Positions 35,040 through 44,731 of a stretch of 64,000 nt of DNA are shown one piece after another. The notes beneath the pieces were generated by a model. That model worked only from the letters and a program-made list of their open reading frames with translations. It did no database searches and was not told the DNA's origin. Position 1 is the stretch's first letter. Each line of letters starts with the position of its first letter. The position numbers were made by a program, and so were the translations under genes. The stretch comes from Candidatus Binatia bacterium (lineage in GTDB: Bacteria > Desulfobacterota > Binatia > Bin18). The stretch covers positions 3,414,501-3,478,500 of the forward strand of contig OX638322.1 in assembly GCA_951812575.1 (NCBI GenBank), written 5' to 3'.

Positions 35040-36248
35040 TTAGACCAGGCCAACTTCCAGGAAGGTGAGGATCCCACGCAGGCCGGTGGCGTCGAAACGG
35101 GCGTTGATGCGGGAGCGGAAAATAAAGTGATAAAACCCGTCTTCGGATTTTGCTTCCGGCGGCGGATTTTCGTCCCAGGCGCCCTGCTGGCAGGCGTCCA
35201 ACAGGCTCTCGTCAACCGCATAGCTTCCCGAGCGGGTATGCAGGGTCACGCCACGGAGAACACCCTTGTCATCCAGCTTGGCCTGGAGTTGCACGTAGTT
35301 GCGGGCGGCCACGACGTCGTCAACCTGGAGATTGCGGCGCTGCCGAATCAAGAGATGCTGAAACACGCGCTGGGCAACCCGGCGGACAAACGGCGCAAAG
35401 CGACTCGCCTTGGTATTGAGAAAGGTGAGGTTGCCCTTACGCACGTCGGGTAGAAAGTCGAGGGTGCCGCGCGGTCCCGGCATGGTGAGAAAATTTTCGC
35501 GGGCCGGCGGCGGAGCCATGGCCAGGAGTTCATTGCCCGAGGGCGGGGTGCGCTGGGCTTCTTCTTCATCTTCGGCTTCGCCGTCTGTTGACAGCCAGCC
35601 TTTTGCCAATACGTCATCCGGTCGGGCAAAGAGTTGGGGTTTGGCTCTCCGCGCCTTGGGATCCCCTTGCAGTGGCGACCGCTTGTGTTTGGTGTCCTTC
35701 AGCGCTTCTTCCAAGGGATTGTCAACCGGTGGTTTGCGACTGCGGCCTGGGGTGTTGAGGGCGAGTTGGGTCGGCTCTTTCTGGGTGACTGCGTCGGCCT
35801 TGTCCGGCGTTGGCTGATTTTTTTCTTCGGGCGGCTTGGTCAGCGGTGTTCCGACTGCGACAGTCTGCTCTTTGACCGCAGTATTCTGGTCGCTGAGAAA
35901 ACGGGTCTTATCCGGAACTTGATCGTTGACCTCATCCGGTACACTGACGATCTGTTGCTCCGGGACGGCCGGAGGTGGCTGTTGTTCCTCCTTGGGTGGT
36001 TCCTCGGCTGGCTCCGGTTCCTGGACCTGAGGCGGCACCTGCGCGACCTGGGGCGGGGTGAACGCCTCCGGCGGCAACAGCTCAACCGCCGTCAATTGTT
36101 CTTGCGGCGGGGCTGTGGCGCGTTTGAATTGGGGCCACAACAGGAGCAGAAGCAGATGCAGGAGGAGGGAGAATAGGAGGAAGCGCGCGAGTGGGTCACG
36201 CTGTGCGGGAGGGACAGGGGTTAAGACCGCGGCCGACATTTGAGGCAT
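35040..36248 (-). CDS. tonB: TonB-family energy transducer
   Basis: A protein of about 402 residues. One N-terminal transmembrane helix (FLLFSLLLHLLLLLLWP) has the histidine typical of TonB/TolA helices. A long Pro/Glu/Gln-rich periplasmic spacer follows (PPQVQEPEPAEEPPKEEQQP and similar). A C-terminal domain has NYVQLQAKLDDKGVLRGVTL and ESLLDACQQGAWDENPPP, resembling the TonB/TolA C-terminal fold. It would couple ExbB/ExbD to receptors such as BtuB at 3.2 kb. No exbB or exbD is nearby. The start is uncertain among 36275, 36248 and 36239. TolA is an alternative. Confidence 0.75.
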   Translation of the reverse strand: MPQMSAAVLTPVPPAQRDPLARFLLFSLLLHLLLLLLWPQFKRATAPPQEQLTAVELLPPEAFTPPQVAQVPPQVQEPEPAEEPPKEEQQPPPAVPEQQIVSVPDEVNDQVPDKTRFLSDQNTAVKEQTVAVGTPLTKPPEEKNQPTPDKADAVTQKEPTQLALNTPGRSRKPPVDNPLEEALKDTKHKRSPLQGDPKARRAKPQLFARPDDVLAKGWLSTDGEAEDEEEAQRTPPSGNELLAMAPPPARENFLTMPGPRGTLDFLPDVRKGNLTFLNTKASRFAPFVRRVAQRVFQHLLIRQRRNLQVDDVVAARNYVQLQAKLDDKGVLRGVTLHTRSGSYAVDESLLDACQQGAWDENPPPEAKSEDGFYHFIFRSRINARFDATGLRGILTFLEVGLV

Positions 36249-36328
36249 TCTAGCTGTCTCGGCCACGGGCCGCAAGGAAACGCGTGTGCCTTGCCCGGCG
36301 GCGCGGGCCGGCTTATAGTGGGAGCACC

Positions 36329-36526
36329 ATGTTTGGTCTCGGTGTTGGCGAACTCGCTATTATTCTCATTATCGTCCTCATTATATTTGGGGCAGGGAAA
36401 TTGCCGGAGATCGGTGAGGGACTCGGCAAAGGCATACGTAGCTTTCGAAAAGCCGTGAAAACCTCAGACGAGATCGATGTCACGCCCGAGCAGGGATCGG
36501 GCAAAGGAACCGACGAGCAGTCTTAA
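36329..36526 (+). CDS. tatA: Twin-arginine translocase subunit TatA/TatE
   Basis: A 65-residue protein. A short N-terminal helix ([22 protein letters not shown]) is followed by the amphipathic helix [12 protein letters not shown] and an acidic tail, the classic TatA layout. It forms the protein-conducting assembly of the Tat pathway with TatC, which is not in this window. The ATG at 36329 gives the canonical MFGLGVGEL start with GGGAGC upstream. Its stop overlaps the end of the convergent DUF3426 gene by 4 bp. Confidence 0.95.
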   Translation: MFGLGVGELAIILIIVLIIFGAGKLPEIGEGLGKGIRSFRKAVKTSDEIDVTPEQGSGKGTDEQS

Positions 36527-37593
36527 GAAGACCGCCCGAATTGGGCCGCGACAACACGGCTGCTGAATTCGACGACCCGGTCGGGCGGGTCGGTAAACGC
36601 AATCAGAAAATCAACACTTTCTCCGGCCGCGACCCAGAACTGCTTGGGCGGCATGAGGCTCTGCAAGATATGCACCTGCCGGCGGGAGAGACTTTCGAGC
36701 ACTTCTGGGGCGGTCTCGGTTCCGCAGAAGATGAGCCGCTGGCCTAACACCTGACCACTATCGCCGAGCAGCGTTCCCTCGATTTGAATGCGCTGTGCAG
36801 GTGCCGTGGCTTGGTTCTCCGCCCTGCCGGCAATAGCAAAGACTTGGTGCCCGTCTTTTGTGTGCCAAAAGCCTCCGCGCATTTTTGTGAGGGCAATATG
36901 CCGCGCGGACGGGCGTTCGGCGTCGAGTAAGGAGCCGAGGACCGGAAGGTGCGAGAACACTGCTGCAGTCTGCTCTATGTAGGAGGAGGCGATGAAGGTC
37001 AAGCTGGCATATCCGGCGACGATCAGGCCAAGGAGCAGGATGGGTAACCGGGATGAAAGAACCGTCCCGTGTGAGGTCGGAGTTGGGCGGGCAGGCTGCT
37101 CAACCCGGTCTCCGTCAGAGTGGTCCTTGTGAGAGAAAGAGTCCGTGGCTGACGGAAGGGTATCAAGCGCTCGCGACGCGACCGGGGTGAACTGAGCGGG
37201 TGCGACGTGGCCCGTCCTCGGTTTTGCAGACCTGACGGAGCTGGTTGAATCTGCGGCTTCTGATTCTCCATCCGGGGCCAAATCAGGGGATGGGCTATCC
37301 GACCAGTCTTGATCTGTGGGCAAATCAGCATTAGAGAGCTGTGTCGAAAGCGTGTCGGAAGAGGACAAGTCGCCAGAAGACGTAAAGGCCGGGTCGGCGG
37401 CGGGGGTCTCGGATGGTGCGACTTCCGGATCAACGTCTGGTTCTGGAAGGTGGTCTATTTGGACGAGCGGCGGGGCAAACTGGAAAACATGTCCGCAGTC
37501 TGGCCGCGAACATTCAAAAAACGTTGTCTCATCAACCACCCCTGCCACGTCGGTCCGATAACGAGTATGGCAGGAAGGGCATTCCACAATCAC
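36523..37593 (-). CDS. Zinc-ribbon DUF3426 membrane protein (MJ0042-type)
   Basis: A 356-residue protein. The N-terminus is an MJ0042-type zinc ribbon ([10 protein letters not shown], then [11 protein letters not shown]). A Ser/Pro/Asp-rich linker follows. A transmembrane helix ([19 protein letters not shown]) is near residue 190. The C-terminal DUF3426 domain has [16 protein letters not shown]. The start GTG at 37593 is preceded by AGGAGGTGGCGT. The function of this family is not established; the ribbon suggests nucleic-acid or protein contact in the cytoplasm. Confidence 0.88.
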   Translation of the reverse strand: MIVECPSCHTRYRTDVAGVVDETTFFECSRPDCGHVFQFAPPLVQIDHLPEPDVDPEVAPSETPAADPAFTSSGDLSSSDTLSTQLSNADLPTDQDWSDSPSPDLAPDGESEAADSTSSVRSAKPRTGHVAPAQFTPVASRALDTLPSATDSFSHKDHSDGDRVEQPARPTPTSHGTVLSSRLPILLLGLIVAGYASLTFIASSYIEQTAAVFSHLPVLGSLLDAERPSARHIALTKMRGGFWHTKDGHQVFAIAGRAENQATAPAQRIQIEGTLLGDSGQVLGQRLIFCGTETAPEVLESLSRRQVHILQSLMPPKQFWVAAGESVDFLIAFTDPPDRVVEFSSRVVAAQFGRSS

Positions 37594-37719
37594 ACGCCAC
37601 CTCCTGCGAGCCACTGCGATTGTATGCCCAGGTGGAGAAAAATCAACTGCGTTGACGGCCAGTTGGAGAAGAAACTATAATAAGAATACGATGAGGGAGC
37701 GGGTAAAGAGGAGCGGTCT

Positions 37720-38544
37720 TTGATCATTCTTGCCACACTACGCATGGCATTTATTGTCCTGCATACCGTGTTCTGGGGCGGTCCAGTCTATTTCCTCTCT
37801 TTTTTCGATCCGTATGCCGAGCGCGCGGCCCGTCTTATCCGGTTCTGGGCAAAAGGAAATCTATGGGCGTGTGGCGTGTCTGTCCGTGTGCAGGGTCTGA
37901 GTCAGTTGAATCCCCACTCGGCCTATCTTTTTATGTCTAATCATCAGAGCCAGTTTGACATCTTGGCGCTCATGGCTGCCCTCGAAGATTTCCCCTTGCG
38001 TTGGGTGGCAAAGCACGAGCTGCGTAAAATGCCCATTTTGGGCGCGTGTATATATCGGACCCATCAAGTATTAGTCGATCGGGGCAGCCGAACCCAGGCT
38101 GTTGCCACCTTGCGTAAAGTCAAGGAACTCCTTGGCGCGCATATCTCCGTTCTGTTTTTCCCTGAAGGGACGCGTGGGGAAGACGGTCGTCTCTTGCCGT
38201 TTAAGCCCGGAGGTTTTATGGCCGCAGTGGAAGCGGGGGTGCCGGTCATTCCCATCACGATTAACGGCAGCCGGTCAATCCTCCCCCCTGGAGACTGGAA
38301 GGTCCGTTCTGGAGAAATTGAGATTATCTTTGGGGTACCGATTCCGATTCGTCGAGACGGCTCCAGAAAGGCAGCCCGCAGCGCCCTGCTGACGCAGGTT
38401 GAGGCGGCGATTGCCGCTCGGTTGAAAACCGCCGAATCCTCACTGCCGTCTGCCGAGCATGCTCCATCTTCTCCGCCATCTGGACAACCGGAACGTCTGG
38501 GTGAACAAGACGGTCGTGAGACCGCATATAGGGCCACACCATGA
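37720..38544 (+). CDS. plsC: 1-acylglycerol-3-phosphate O-acyltransferase
   Basis: A 274-residue inner-membrane acyltransferase. The catalytic NHQSQFD (HX4D) motif is near residue 68 and the substrate-binding FPEGTRGEDG near residue 148, with an N-terminal hydrophobic segment. It makes phosphatidic acid from lysophosphatidic acid. The start is TTG at 37720, supported by AGAGGAG six bases upstream; an ATG at 37744 lacks one. The last about 45 residues are a low-complexity Ser/Pro tail. It overlaps rnj by 4 bp (ATGA). Confidence 0.92.
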   Translation: MIILATLRMAFIVLHTVFWGGPVYFLSFFDPYAERAARLIRFWAKGNLWACGVSVRVQGLSQLNPHSAYLFMSNHQSQFDILALMAALEDFPLRWVAKHELRKMPILGACIYRTHQVLVDRGSRTQAVATLRKVKELLGAHISVLFFPEGTRGEDGRLLPFKPGGFMAAVEAGVPVIPITINGSRSILPPGDWKVRSGEIEIIFGVPIPIRRDGSRKAARSALLTQVEAAIAARLKTAESSLPSAEHAPSSPPSGQPERLGEQDGRETAYRATP

Positions 38545-40208
38545 GTGACGGTCGCCTGCGTATCGTGCCACTCGGCGGCCTGGGCGAGATTGGGCTTAAT
38601 CTGATGGTGATTGAGTACAGCCCGGCCAGCTCTGCGGAAACCGTCGCGATCGTCATAGACTGTGGGCTGATGTTTCCCGAACAGGAGATGTTGGGGATAG
38701 ATATCGTCATCCCCGACCTGAGCTATCTGCGCGAGCAGCACCATTTGCAGGCAGTGGTGCTGACACACGGCCACGAGGATCATATTGGCGCCCTGCCGCA
38801 TCTGCTCAAAGAATTTCAGGTGCCGGTCTATGGAACGCCGTTCACCCTCGGCCTGGTGCGTGACAAACTGCAGGAGCATCACCTTGACGATGAGGTGCAA
38901 CTGCACGAGTTCCGGCCTCGGGAAGCCTGGGAGATCGGTCCTTTTCGTCTTGAAGGGATGCATGTCACGCACAGTATTGTCGACGCCTCGGCACTGGCCA
39001 TTACCACGCCACTCGGGACGATCATTCATACTGGAGATTTTCGATTCGATCAGACGCCGATAGACGGGCAGCGGTCCGACCTGAGTCGTTTTGCCGAATG
39101 GGGAGAGCAAGGGGTGCTGCTCTTGATGTCCGACTCGACCAATGTTGAGCGCGCCGGCGCTACCCCGTCCGAACGCACGATCACCCGACCGATTGAGGAT
39201 ATTATTGCCCACGCCCAGGGCAAAGTCCTGGTGGCAACCTTTGCCTCGCATATTCACCGTATACGCCAAGTTGTTGACCTGTCGGTCAAACAGGGCCGCC
39301 AGGTTGGCGTTGTGGGCAAACGGCTGGTGAGCAATATTGACATTGCTGAGGAGACTGGACACTTGCCGCTGCCCCAAGAGGCGCTGATCGATATTGCGCG
39401 TGTACCGGACCTCGCTCCGCATACCGTGACCTTGCTCACCACCGGATCACAAGGCGAGCCTCTGTCGGCCTTATCCCGGATTGCGGTCGGAGATCACAAG
39501 CGGATACAGCTGGAGGCTGGGGATACCGTTATCCTCTCATCACGGGTTATTCCAGGCAATGAGCGGACCATAGCGCGGCTGATTGATCATCTCTCCCGAC
39601 GAGGAGCCGAAGTGTATTATGAGGCCATTGCCTGCGTGCATGTGTCCGGTCATGCGGCTCAGGACGAATTGCGCTTGATGCTCAACCTGGTGCGCCCCCA
39701 GTACTTTGTGCCCATACACGGAGAATATCGTTTCCTGGCGCGGCACTGTGGGTTGGCCCGAGAGGTGGGCGTTGATCCCAATAATGTCTTTCTGCTCGAA
39801 GATGGACAGGTATTGGAGATACAGGCCGGGGAGGCGCGTCTGACCGGGTCGGTTCCCGCCGGTCGGGTGTTTGTTGACGGGCTGGCCGGGATCGAAGAAG
39901 AAGTCCTGCGTGACCGCCGACACGTGGCCGAGGACGGCCTGGTGGTCGCCATCATCGGGCTAGAACAACAGACCGGCGAGCTCTTGAGCGGACCCGATCT
40001 GCTCTCGCGCGGCTTTCTTCCATCAACGAACGGAGACGGATATGCCGCCGCCAAAGAGGCGGTCCGTGCCATGCTTGATGAGCTGCCGGCCGAGTCTCGG
40101 ACTGATAGTGGTGTCGTGAAGGAGCAGGTTCGGCTGACCTTGCGGCGTTATTTTCGCAAGACACTAGGGCGCCGGCCTGTGGTCTTGCCGTTTGTCATGG
40201 AGATGTAG
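38541..40208 (+). CDS. rnj: Ribonuclease J
   Basis: A 555-residue metallo-beta-lactamase/beta-CASP ribonuclease. The zinc site HGHEDHIG is at residues 76-83, GTIIHTGDFRFDQ follows, and the beta-CASP motifs are HIHRIRQVVD, TTGSQGEPLSALSRIA and VSGHA. Family members act as 5' exonuclease and endonuclease in mRNA decay and rRNA maturation. The start overlaps plsC as ATGA. A long antisense frame over 38064-39422 is a composition shadow. Confidence 0.95.
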   Translation: MSDGRLRIVPLGGLGEIGLNLMVIEYSPASSAETVAIVIDCGLMFPEQEMLGIDIVIPDLSYLREQHHLQAVVLTHGHEDHIGALPHLLKEFQVPVYGTPFTLGLVRDKLQEHHLDDEVQLHEFRPREAWEIGPFRLEGMHVTHSIVDASALAITTPLGTIIHTGDFRFDQTPIDGQRSDLSRFAEWGEQGVLLLMSDSTNVERAGATPSERTITRPIEDIIAHAQGKVLVATFASHIHRIRQVVDLSVKQGRQVGVVGKRLVSNIDIAEETGHLPLPQEALIDIARVPDLAPHTVTLLTTGSQGEPLSALSRIAVGDHKRIQLEAGDTVILSSRVIPGNERTIARLIDHLSRRGAEVYYEAIACVHVSGHAAQDELRLMLNLVRPQYFVPIHGEYRFLARHCGLAREVGVDPNNVFLLEDGQVLEIQAGEARLTGSVPAGRVFVDGLAGIEEEVLRDRRHVAEDGLVVAIIGLEQQTGELLSGPDLLSRGFLPSTNGDGYAAAKEAVRAMLDELPAESRTDSGVVKEQVRLTLRRYFRKTLGRRPVVLPFVMEM

Positions 40209-40224
40209 ATGTGGGGAGGGTGGA

Positions 40225-42705
40225 ATGGCAGTCAGGAAAAACTTACGCCGGCAAGACAAAGATGCCGAGCAAGAACACAGTACTGTTCAAGAACGTTCCG
40301 TTTCCCAGGAACGTTCCGCCTTGGGCGAGGGGATTGGTGTCCTGTGCGTGACGCTCACCATCTTTCTGGGACTCGCCTTTTTTTCGTATCAGCCTGACGC
40401 TGCGGACAGTAATCAGGTCGGCCGGGCCGGATATTTGGTCGCCCACGTTTTGTGCCGGGCATTTGGCCTGACGGTGTATCTACTCCCGGCTATCTTGCTG
40501 TACGCTATGGCCCTCCGCTTTCACTGGCTGCGGTGCGCTGCCCCATTCTTCCAGGGCATCTCGTTTGTTGTCTTTACCCTGGCGGCTTCAGCCTTTCTGG
40601 CCCTCTGGTTCGATGGACGGCCAGTCTTCCAGGCCGGAGGTTGGATCGGGAGCTTCCTGGCCCTCCATCTGCGCCAAGCCGGGAACCTTGTCGGTGCCTA
40701 CTTACTCTTGTTTCCTGTTTTGCTGGTATCGTTTATGGGCACAACTCAGCTCTCCCTGGTGAAACTGGGGAGTGGGCTGGCTACAGGCGGACGCGCGTTC
40801 GGGCGGTTCGGCTGGTCTCGACTGCGGGCCCTCTCCGGTCTGGTCGCGGGTCAGCTCTCAGGCGGGCTAGAACAACTGGCGACGCGTTGGACGGCCCGGC
40901 GGACGGAGCGACAAACACCGCCGTCTGAACCGCTATTTTGTGGAGAGGGTGACGCCGAAGTCTATACACTCAAGAAAGAGTCACCGCCGTCCCGTCCGCT
41001 GCCAAAGAAGAAAACGCGCCAACCGGCGCCTGAATCTGAGCGGCCAGACGCTTTTGATGAGCCAGAAGGGAGTAAGCCGCCTATTATTATCAGTCGGCCA
41101 CCCGCGGCGACGGACGAGGACAAGCCCGCCCCTCCGGCGCAGCCTCCCAGCCCGACCGGTGGCGCGGACAATAGACCGTATGTCTTACCCACCCTGGCCC
41201 TGCTCGACCCGCCCGTCCGTTTAGCGGTGAAGGTTGATGAAGAAGCGCTGCACGCCAGCTCTCAGATATTGGAAAACAAGCTGGGTGATTTTGGTGTCTC
41301 CGGCAGTGTGGTCGCCGTGCGGCCTGGCCCGGTTATTACGACCTATGAGTTTGAGCCGGCGCCGGGAGTCAAGGTCAATCGCGTCGTGTCATTAGCCGAT
41401 GATCTGCAAATGGCCTTACGCGCCGTGTCCGTCCGCATCCTGGCTCCCATTCCGGGCAAAGCCGTCGTGGGCATCGAGGTCTCCAATCCCAAGCGTGAGA
41501 AGGTCTGTCTGCGCGAGATTCTGGACAGTGGCGCCTGCCACCAGACCGAGTCGCCCCTGGCGCTGGCCTTAGGCAAGGATACGGTTGGCAACCCTGTGGT
41601 GACTGATCTGGCGCGGATGCCCCACCTGCTGGTGGCGGGGGCAACCGGGACCGGAAAGTCAGTCTCGCTCAATGTGATGATTATGAGCATTCTGGCCCGG
41701 GCGACGCCGCGCGACGTGCGCTTTATTATGATTGATCCGAAAATGCTGGAACTCTCGTTATACGAGGGCCTGCCGCACCAATTGTCGCATGTCATTACCA
41801 ATCCCAAGGAGGCCGGCGTCGCCCTCCAGGAAGTCGTGCGGCGCATGGAGTACCGCTATAAGCTGCTCAAGGATAAAGGCGTCCGAAATATTGCGGCTTA
41901 TAACCGCGCCCTCGAAACCGGGGAAACGGACACCGACGGGGTTATCAAGCTGACCGAGGTTGTCCACGACGACGAAGACGAGTTGACTTCCGTGCAATCG
42001 CAGTCCAAGCCCCAGCTTGAACTCAACCATCAACGCTTACCCTATCTGATTGTTCTGGTTGATGAACTGGCCGATCTGATGTTGACGGTCGGTCGGGAAA
42101 TCGAGGAGCCGATTACCCGGCTGGCTCAGATGGGGCGCGCGGCCGGCATTCATCTGATTCTGGCAACCCAGCGACCGTCTGTGGATGTGATCACGGGATT
42201 GATTAAAGCGAACTTTCCGGCCCGGGTTTCCTTTCAGGTCTCCTCTCGTATCGACTCCCGGACGATCCTGGACGCCGTTGGTGCCGAGCGTCTGTTGGGC
42301 GATGGCGATATGCTGTTCCTACCGCCGGGCAGCGCCAAACCCCAGCGTATCCATGGCGCCTTTGTCTCGGAACCCGAGATCAGAAAGTTCGCCGTGGCGA
42401 TTAAGAAGCAGGGCAAGCCGGTTTTCGATGAGGAGTTGGTCACTGCGCTCGAATCGGCACGAACGCAGAAGGGGGCTGGTCCGCACGAGGAAGAGGATTA
42501 CGATGAAATGTATGAGCAGGCGCGTGACCTGGTGATGGAAAGTCGCCAGGCCTCCATCTCCTGGCTGCAACGCCGCTTGCGCGTCGGCTATAACCGGGCG
42601 GCGCGCATGATTGAACGGATGGAGCGCGAAGGTCTCATCGCGCCTGCCGGCGAAGCCGGGAAGCCGCGCGAGGTTCTGGTGCCGGCCCAGGCCGAGGCCG
42701 AGTAG
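40225..42705 (+). CDS. ftsK: DNA translocase FtsK/SpoIIIE
   Basis: An 826-residue protein. Four N-terminal transmembrane helices lie between about residues 45 and 185. A proline-rich linker (near 260-330) follows, then the RecA-like motor with Walker A AGATGTGKSV and Walker B YLIVLVDELADLM. The C-terminal winged-helix gamma domain has DLVMESRQASISWLQRRLRVG and GYNRAARMIERME. It pumps chromosomal DNA through the closing septum and activates dimer resolution. GGGGAGGG precedes the ATG at 40225. It is followed by lolA, a frequent arrangement. Confidence 0.95.
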   Translation: MAVRKNLRRQDKDAEQEHSTVQERSVSQERSALGEGIGVLCVTLTIFLGLAFFSYQPDAADSNQVGRAGYLVAHVLCRAFGLTVYLLPAILLYAMALRFHWLRCAAPFFQGISFVVFTLAASAFLALWFDGRPVFQAGGWIGSFLALHLRQAGNLVGAYLLLFPVLLVSFMGTTQLSLVKLGSGLATGGRAFGRFGWSRLRALSGLVAGQLSGGLEQLATRWTARRTERQTPPSEPLFCGEGDAEVYTLKKESPPSRPLPKKKTRQPAPESERPDAFDEPEGSKPPIIISRPPAATDEDKPAPPAQPPSPTGGADNRPYVLPTLALLDPPVRLAVKVDEEALHASSQILENKLGDFGVSGSVVAVRPGPVITTYEFEPAPGVKVNRVVSLADDLQMALRAVSVRILAPIPGKAVVGIEVSNPKREKVCLREILDSGACHQTESPLALALGKDTVGNPVVTDLARMPHLLVAGATGTGKSVSLNVMIMSILARATPRDVRFIMIDPKMLELSLYEGLPHQLSHVITNPKEAGVALQEVVRRMEYRYKLLKDKGVRNIAAYNRALETGETDTDGVIKLTEVVHDDEDELTSVQSQSKPQLELNHQRLPYLIVLVDELADLMLTVGREIEEPITRLAQMGRAAGIHLILATQRPSVDVITGLIKANFPARVSFQVSSRIDSRTILDAVGAERLLGDGDMLFLPPGSAKPQRIHGAFVSEPEIRKFAVAIKKQGKPVFDEELVTALESARTQKGAGPHEEEDYDEMYEQARDLVMESRQASISWLQRRLRVGYNRAARMIERMEREGLIAPAGEAGKPREVLVPAQAEAE

Positions 42706-42756
42706 GCCGGGACTCACCCCTCCGTGCTTTATTCTTACTCTGCGCGAAGATGGTCC

Positions 42757-43467
42757 ATGCGTTTTTTTAGGACCAGCCTGCTCTTCCTCCTGCTCGTCTT
42801 GCCTGAGGGCTCTTTTTTTGCCGCTCCTGCGGCCGAGGAGGCCCAGGGACAATCTGCTGGTACGAAAGCGCCGAGCGAGACGGCCGCAAGCGCAACGATT
42901 GTGGCCCGTCTCCAAGCGCGTTACGACGAAACAGAGGGCTTCCGAGCCGACTTTGTCCAGGAGGTCACCTCGGCCACACTAGGACATACGCTCAGCTCTC
43001 GCGGACAGGTGTTCTTCAAGAAACCGGGCCGGATGCGTTGGGAATTTACGGACCCGCGGCAGCTCGTGGTCGCCGATGGCAGCGCCCTCTGGCTGTATCA
43101 ACCCTCGGAGCGGCAAGTGATAAAGACACCTTTTCAATACGCCTTCAGCTCGCAGACGCCGATCTCGTTTCTCACCGGAGTCGGACGCTTGGAAGAGGAC
43201 TTCTCCGTCCTCCTTCAAGGGGAGACCCGCAGCGTGCACCGGCTGCGTCTCACGCCCAAGCAAGCGGCTGAGGCTGTAGGCCTGTTGGATATCGAGGTGA
43301 GTAAAGCAACGTTCGATATCCTCCAAGCTGTAGTTACTGACCCGCTGGGCAATACCACGCGGGTATCCTTTACGAATATCGACCGTGAGACGGCGCTGGG
43401 CGACACTCTCTTCAGGTTCGAGTTGCCACCGGGGATTGATCTGGTTGAACCCCTACTTGGTCCGTGA
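42757..43467 (+). CDS. lolA: Outer-membrane lipoprotein carrier LolA
   Basis: A 236-residue periplasmic protein with a signal peptide (RFFRTSLLFLLLVLPEGSFF, cut near AAPA). The LolA fold is marked by GFRADFVQEVTS, GQVFFKKPGRMRWEF and DGSALWLYQPSERQV. It ferries lipoproteins from LolCDE to the outer membrane. The start at 42757 is preferred because it gives a proper signal peptide; a GTG at 42724 would add 11 residues. Confidence 0.92.
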   Translation: MRFFRTSLLFLLLVLPEGSFFAAPAAEEAQGQSAGTKAPSETAASATIVARLQARYDETEGFRADFVQEVTSATLGHTLSSRGQVFFKKPGRMRWEFTDPRQLVVADGSALWLYQPSERQVIKTPFQYAFSSQTPISFLTGVGRLEEDFSVLLQGETRSVHRLRLTPKQAAEAVGLLDIEVSKATFDILQAVVTDPLGNTTRVSFTNIDRETALGDTLFRFELPPGIDLVEPLLGP

Positions 43468-43561
43468 ACGCCGCGCTACGGCCCGCCCGGTGCCTTGCGT
43501 GTGGGCCGAGATGATGCCAAGAACAGAGAATCGCTAAAACACAGGCATACGGAGGAGAGCT

Positions 43562-44731
43562 ATGGAATCGCTCCGAGGAAAAGTCGCTATTGTAGGGGCG
43601 GCCGATACTGAGATTGGTGTTGTGCCCCAGCTGAGCGCCACCCAACTCTACGTCAACGCAGCCAAACGAGCGCTGGAAGACGCGGGCATAACCAAGGCTG
43701 AGGTCGATGGGTTGATTACCTGCAATTCGTTTGTCGAGCCCTATATGTATCATGCGGAGATGATCGCCGAGTATATGCAGATCTTCCCGCGCTACTGTCT
43801 CAACGTGGCCACGGGTGGCGGGACGACCCTGGCGATTCTGCATCATGCCGCCGCGGCGATTGCCAGTGGCATGTGTCACACGGTACTCATCACTATGGCG
43901 GACAACATGCTGTCCGGCCTCTCGCGGGATCGGGCGATTGAAGCCATGTCAACGGCCGGACACGCCCAGTTTGAACGACCCTACGGTCCCCCCATCCCGG
44001 CGTTTTACGCGCTGATCGCCCAGGCGCATATGCACGCCTATGGAACCACTAGCGAACAATTGGCCGCGGTGGCGGTGGCCTGTCGGCGGCACGCCTCGAT
44101 GAATCCGGCCGCGCAGATGCGCGACCCGATTACGGTTGACGATGTCGTCAACTCAAGGATGATTGCCTCGCCCTTGCACCTGCTGGACTGCTCGCTGGTG
44201 TCCGACGGTGGAGCGGCTCTTATTCTTACCTCGGCCGAACGGGCCAGGGATTTCCCCCATCCTCCCGTCTACATGCTGGGGGTCGGGGAGGGGCATTCGC
44301 ACGAACACATCAGTCAAGCCCGCAGCCTCACGACCTCGGCGGCAAAAGAGGCAGGTGAACGTGCCTATGCCATGGCCGGGCTGGGGCCCAAGGATATTGA
44401 CGTAGCTGAGTTGTACGACTGCTTTACCCCGGTCGTGGTCATTGAGCTGGAAGACTTGGGGTTTTGTCCCAAGGGGGAAGGGGGGCGATTTGTTGAGGGC
44501 GGCCGGATTGAGTTAGGAGGTGAACTCCCGGTGAATACGCATGGTGGGATGATGTCGCACTGTCACCCTGGGCATCCTGGCTCGATGTTTTCGGTAACGG
44601 AGGCGGTCTTCCAACTGCGCGGTGCATGCGGACCACGTCAGGTCAAAGATGCCAACATCGCTTTTGTCCATGCGCAGGGGGGCATTATGTCCACGCACTG
44701 CTCCATGATTCTTGGGAAGGAGGTTGGATGA
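43562..44731 (+). CDS. Thiolase-like lipid-transfer/aldolase protein (Ltp2-like)
   Basis: A 389-residue thiolase-fold protein of the SCP-x/nonspecific lipid-transfer branch. The usual nucleophilic cysteine position reads LNVATGGGTTLA, so the Cys is replaced by Val. The C-terminal NTHGGMMSHCHPGHPGS and AQGGIMSTH segments are intact. Loss of the Cys together with an adjacent DUF35 gene is the layout of Ltp2-ChsH2-type retro-aldolases of steroid side-chain degradation; activity on a CoA ester is therefore plausible (inference). GAGGAGAGCT precedes the ATG. Confidence 0.85.
   Translation: MESLRGKVAIVGAADTEIGVVPQLSATQLYVNAAKRALEDAGITKAEVDGLITCNSFVEPYMYHAEMIAEYMQIFPRYCLNVATGGGTTLAILHHAAAAIASGMCHTVLITMADNMLSGLSRDRAIEAMSTAGHAQFERPYGPPIPAFYALIAQAHMHAYGTTSEQLAAVAVACRRHASMNPAAQMRDPITVDDVVNSRMIASPLHLLDCSLVSDGGAALILTSAERARDFPHPPVYMLGVGEGHSHEHISQARSLTTSAAKEAGERAYAMAGLGPKDIDVAELYDCFTPVVVIELEDLGFCPKGEGGRFVEGGRIELGGELPVNTHGGMMSHCHPGHPGSMFSVTEAVFQLRGACGPRQVKDANIAFVHAQGGIMSTHCSMILGKEVG

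Noticed and set aside
38064-39422. A 452-residue antisense frame over plsC and rnj
   Set aside because: Both sense genes have full catalytic motifs; the antisense product has no recognisable family and an odd composition.
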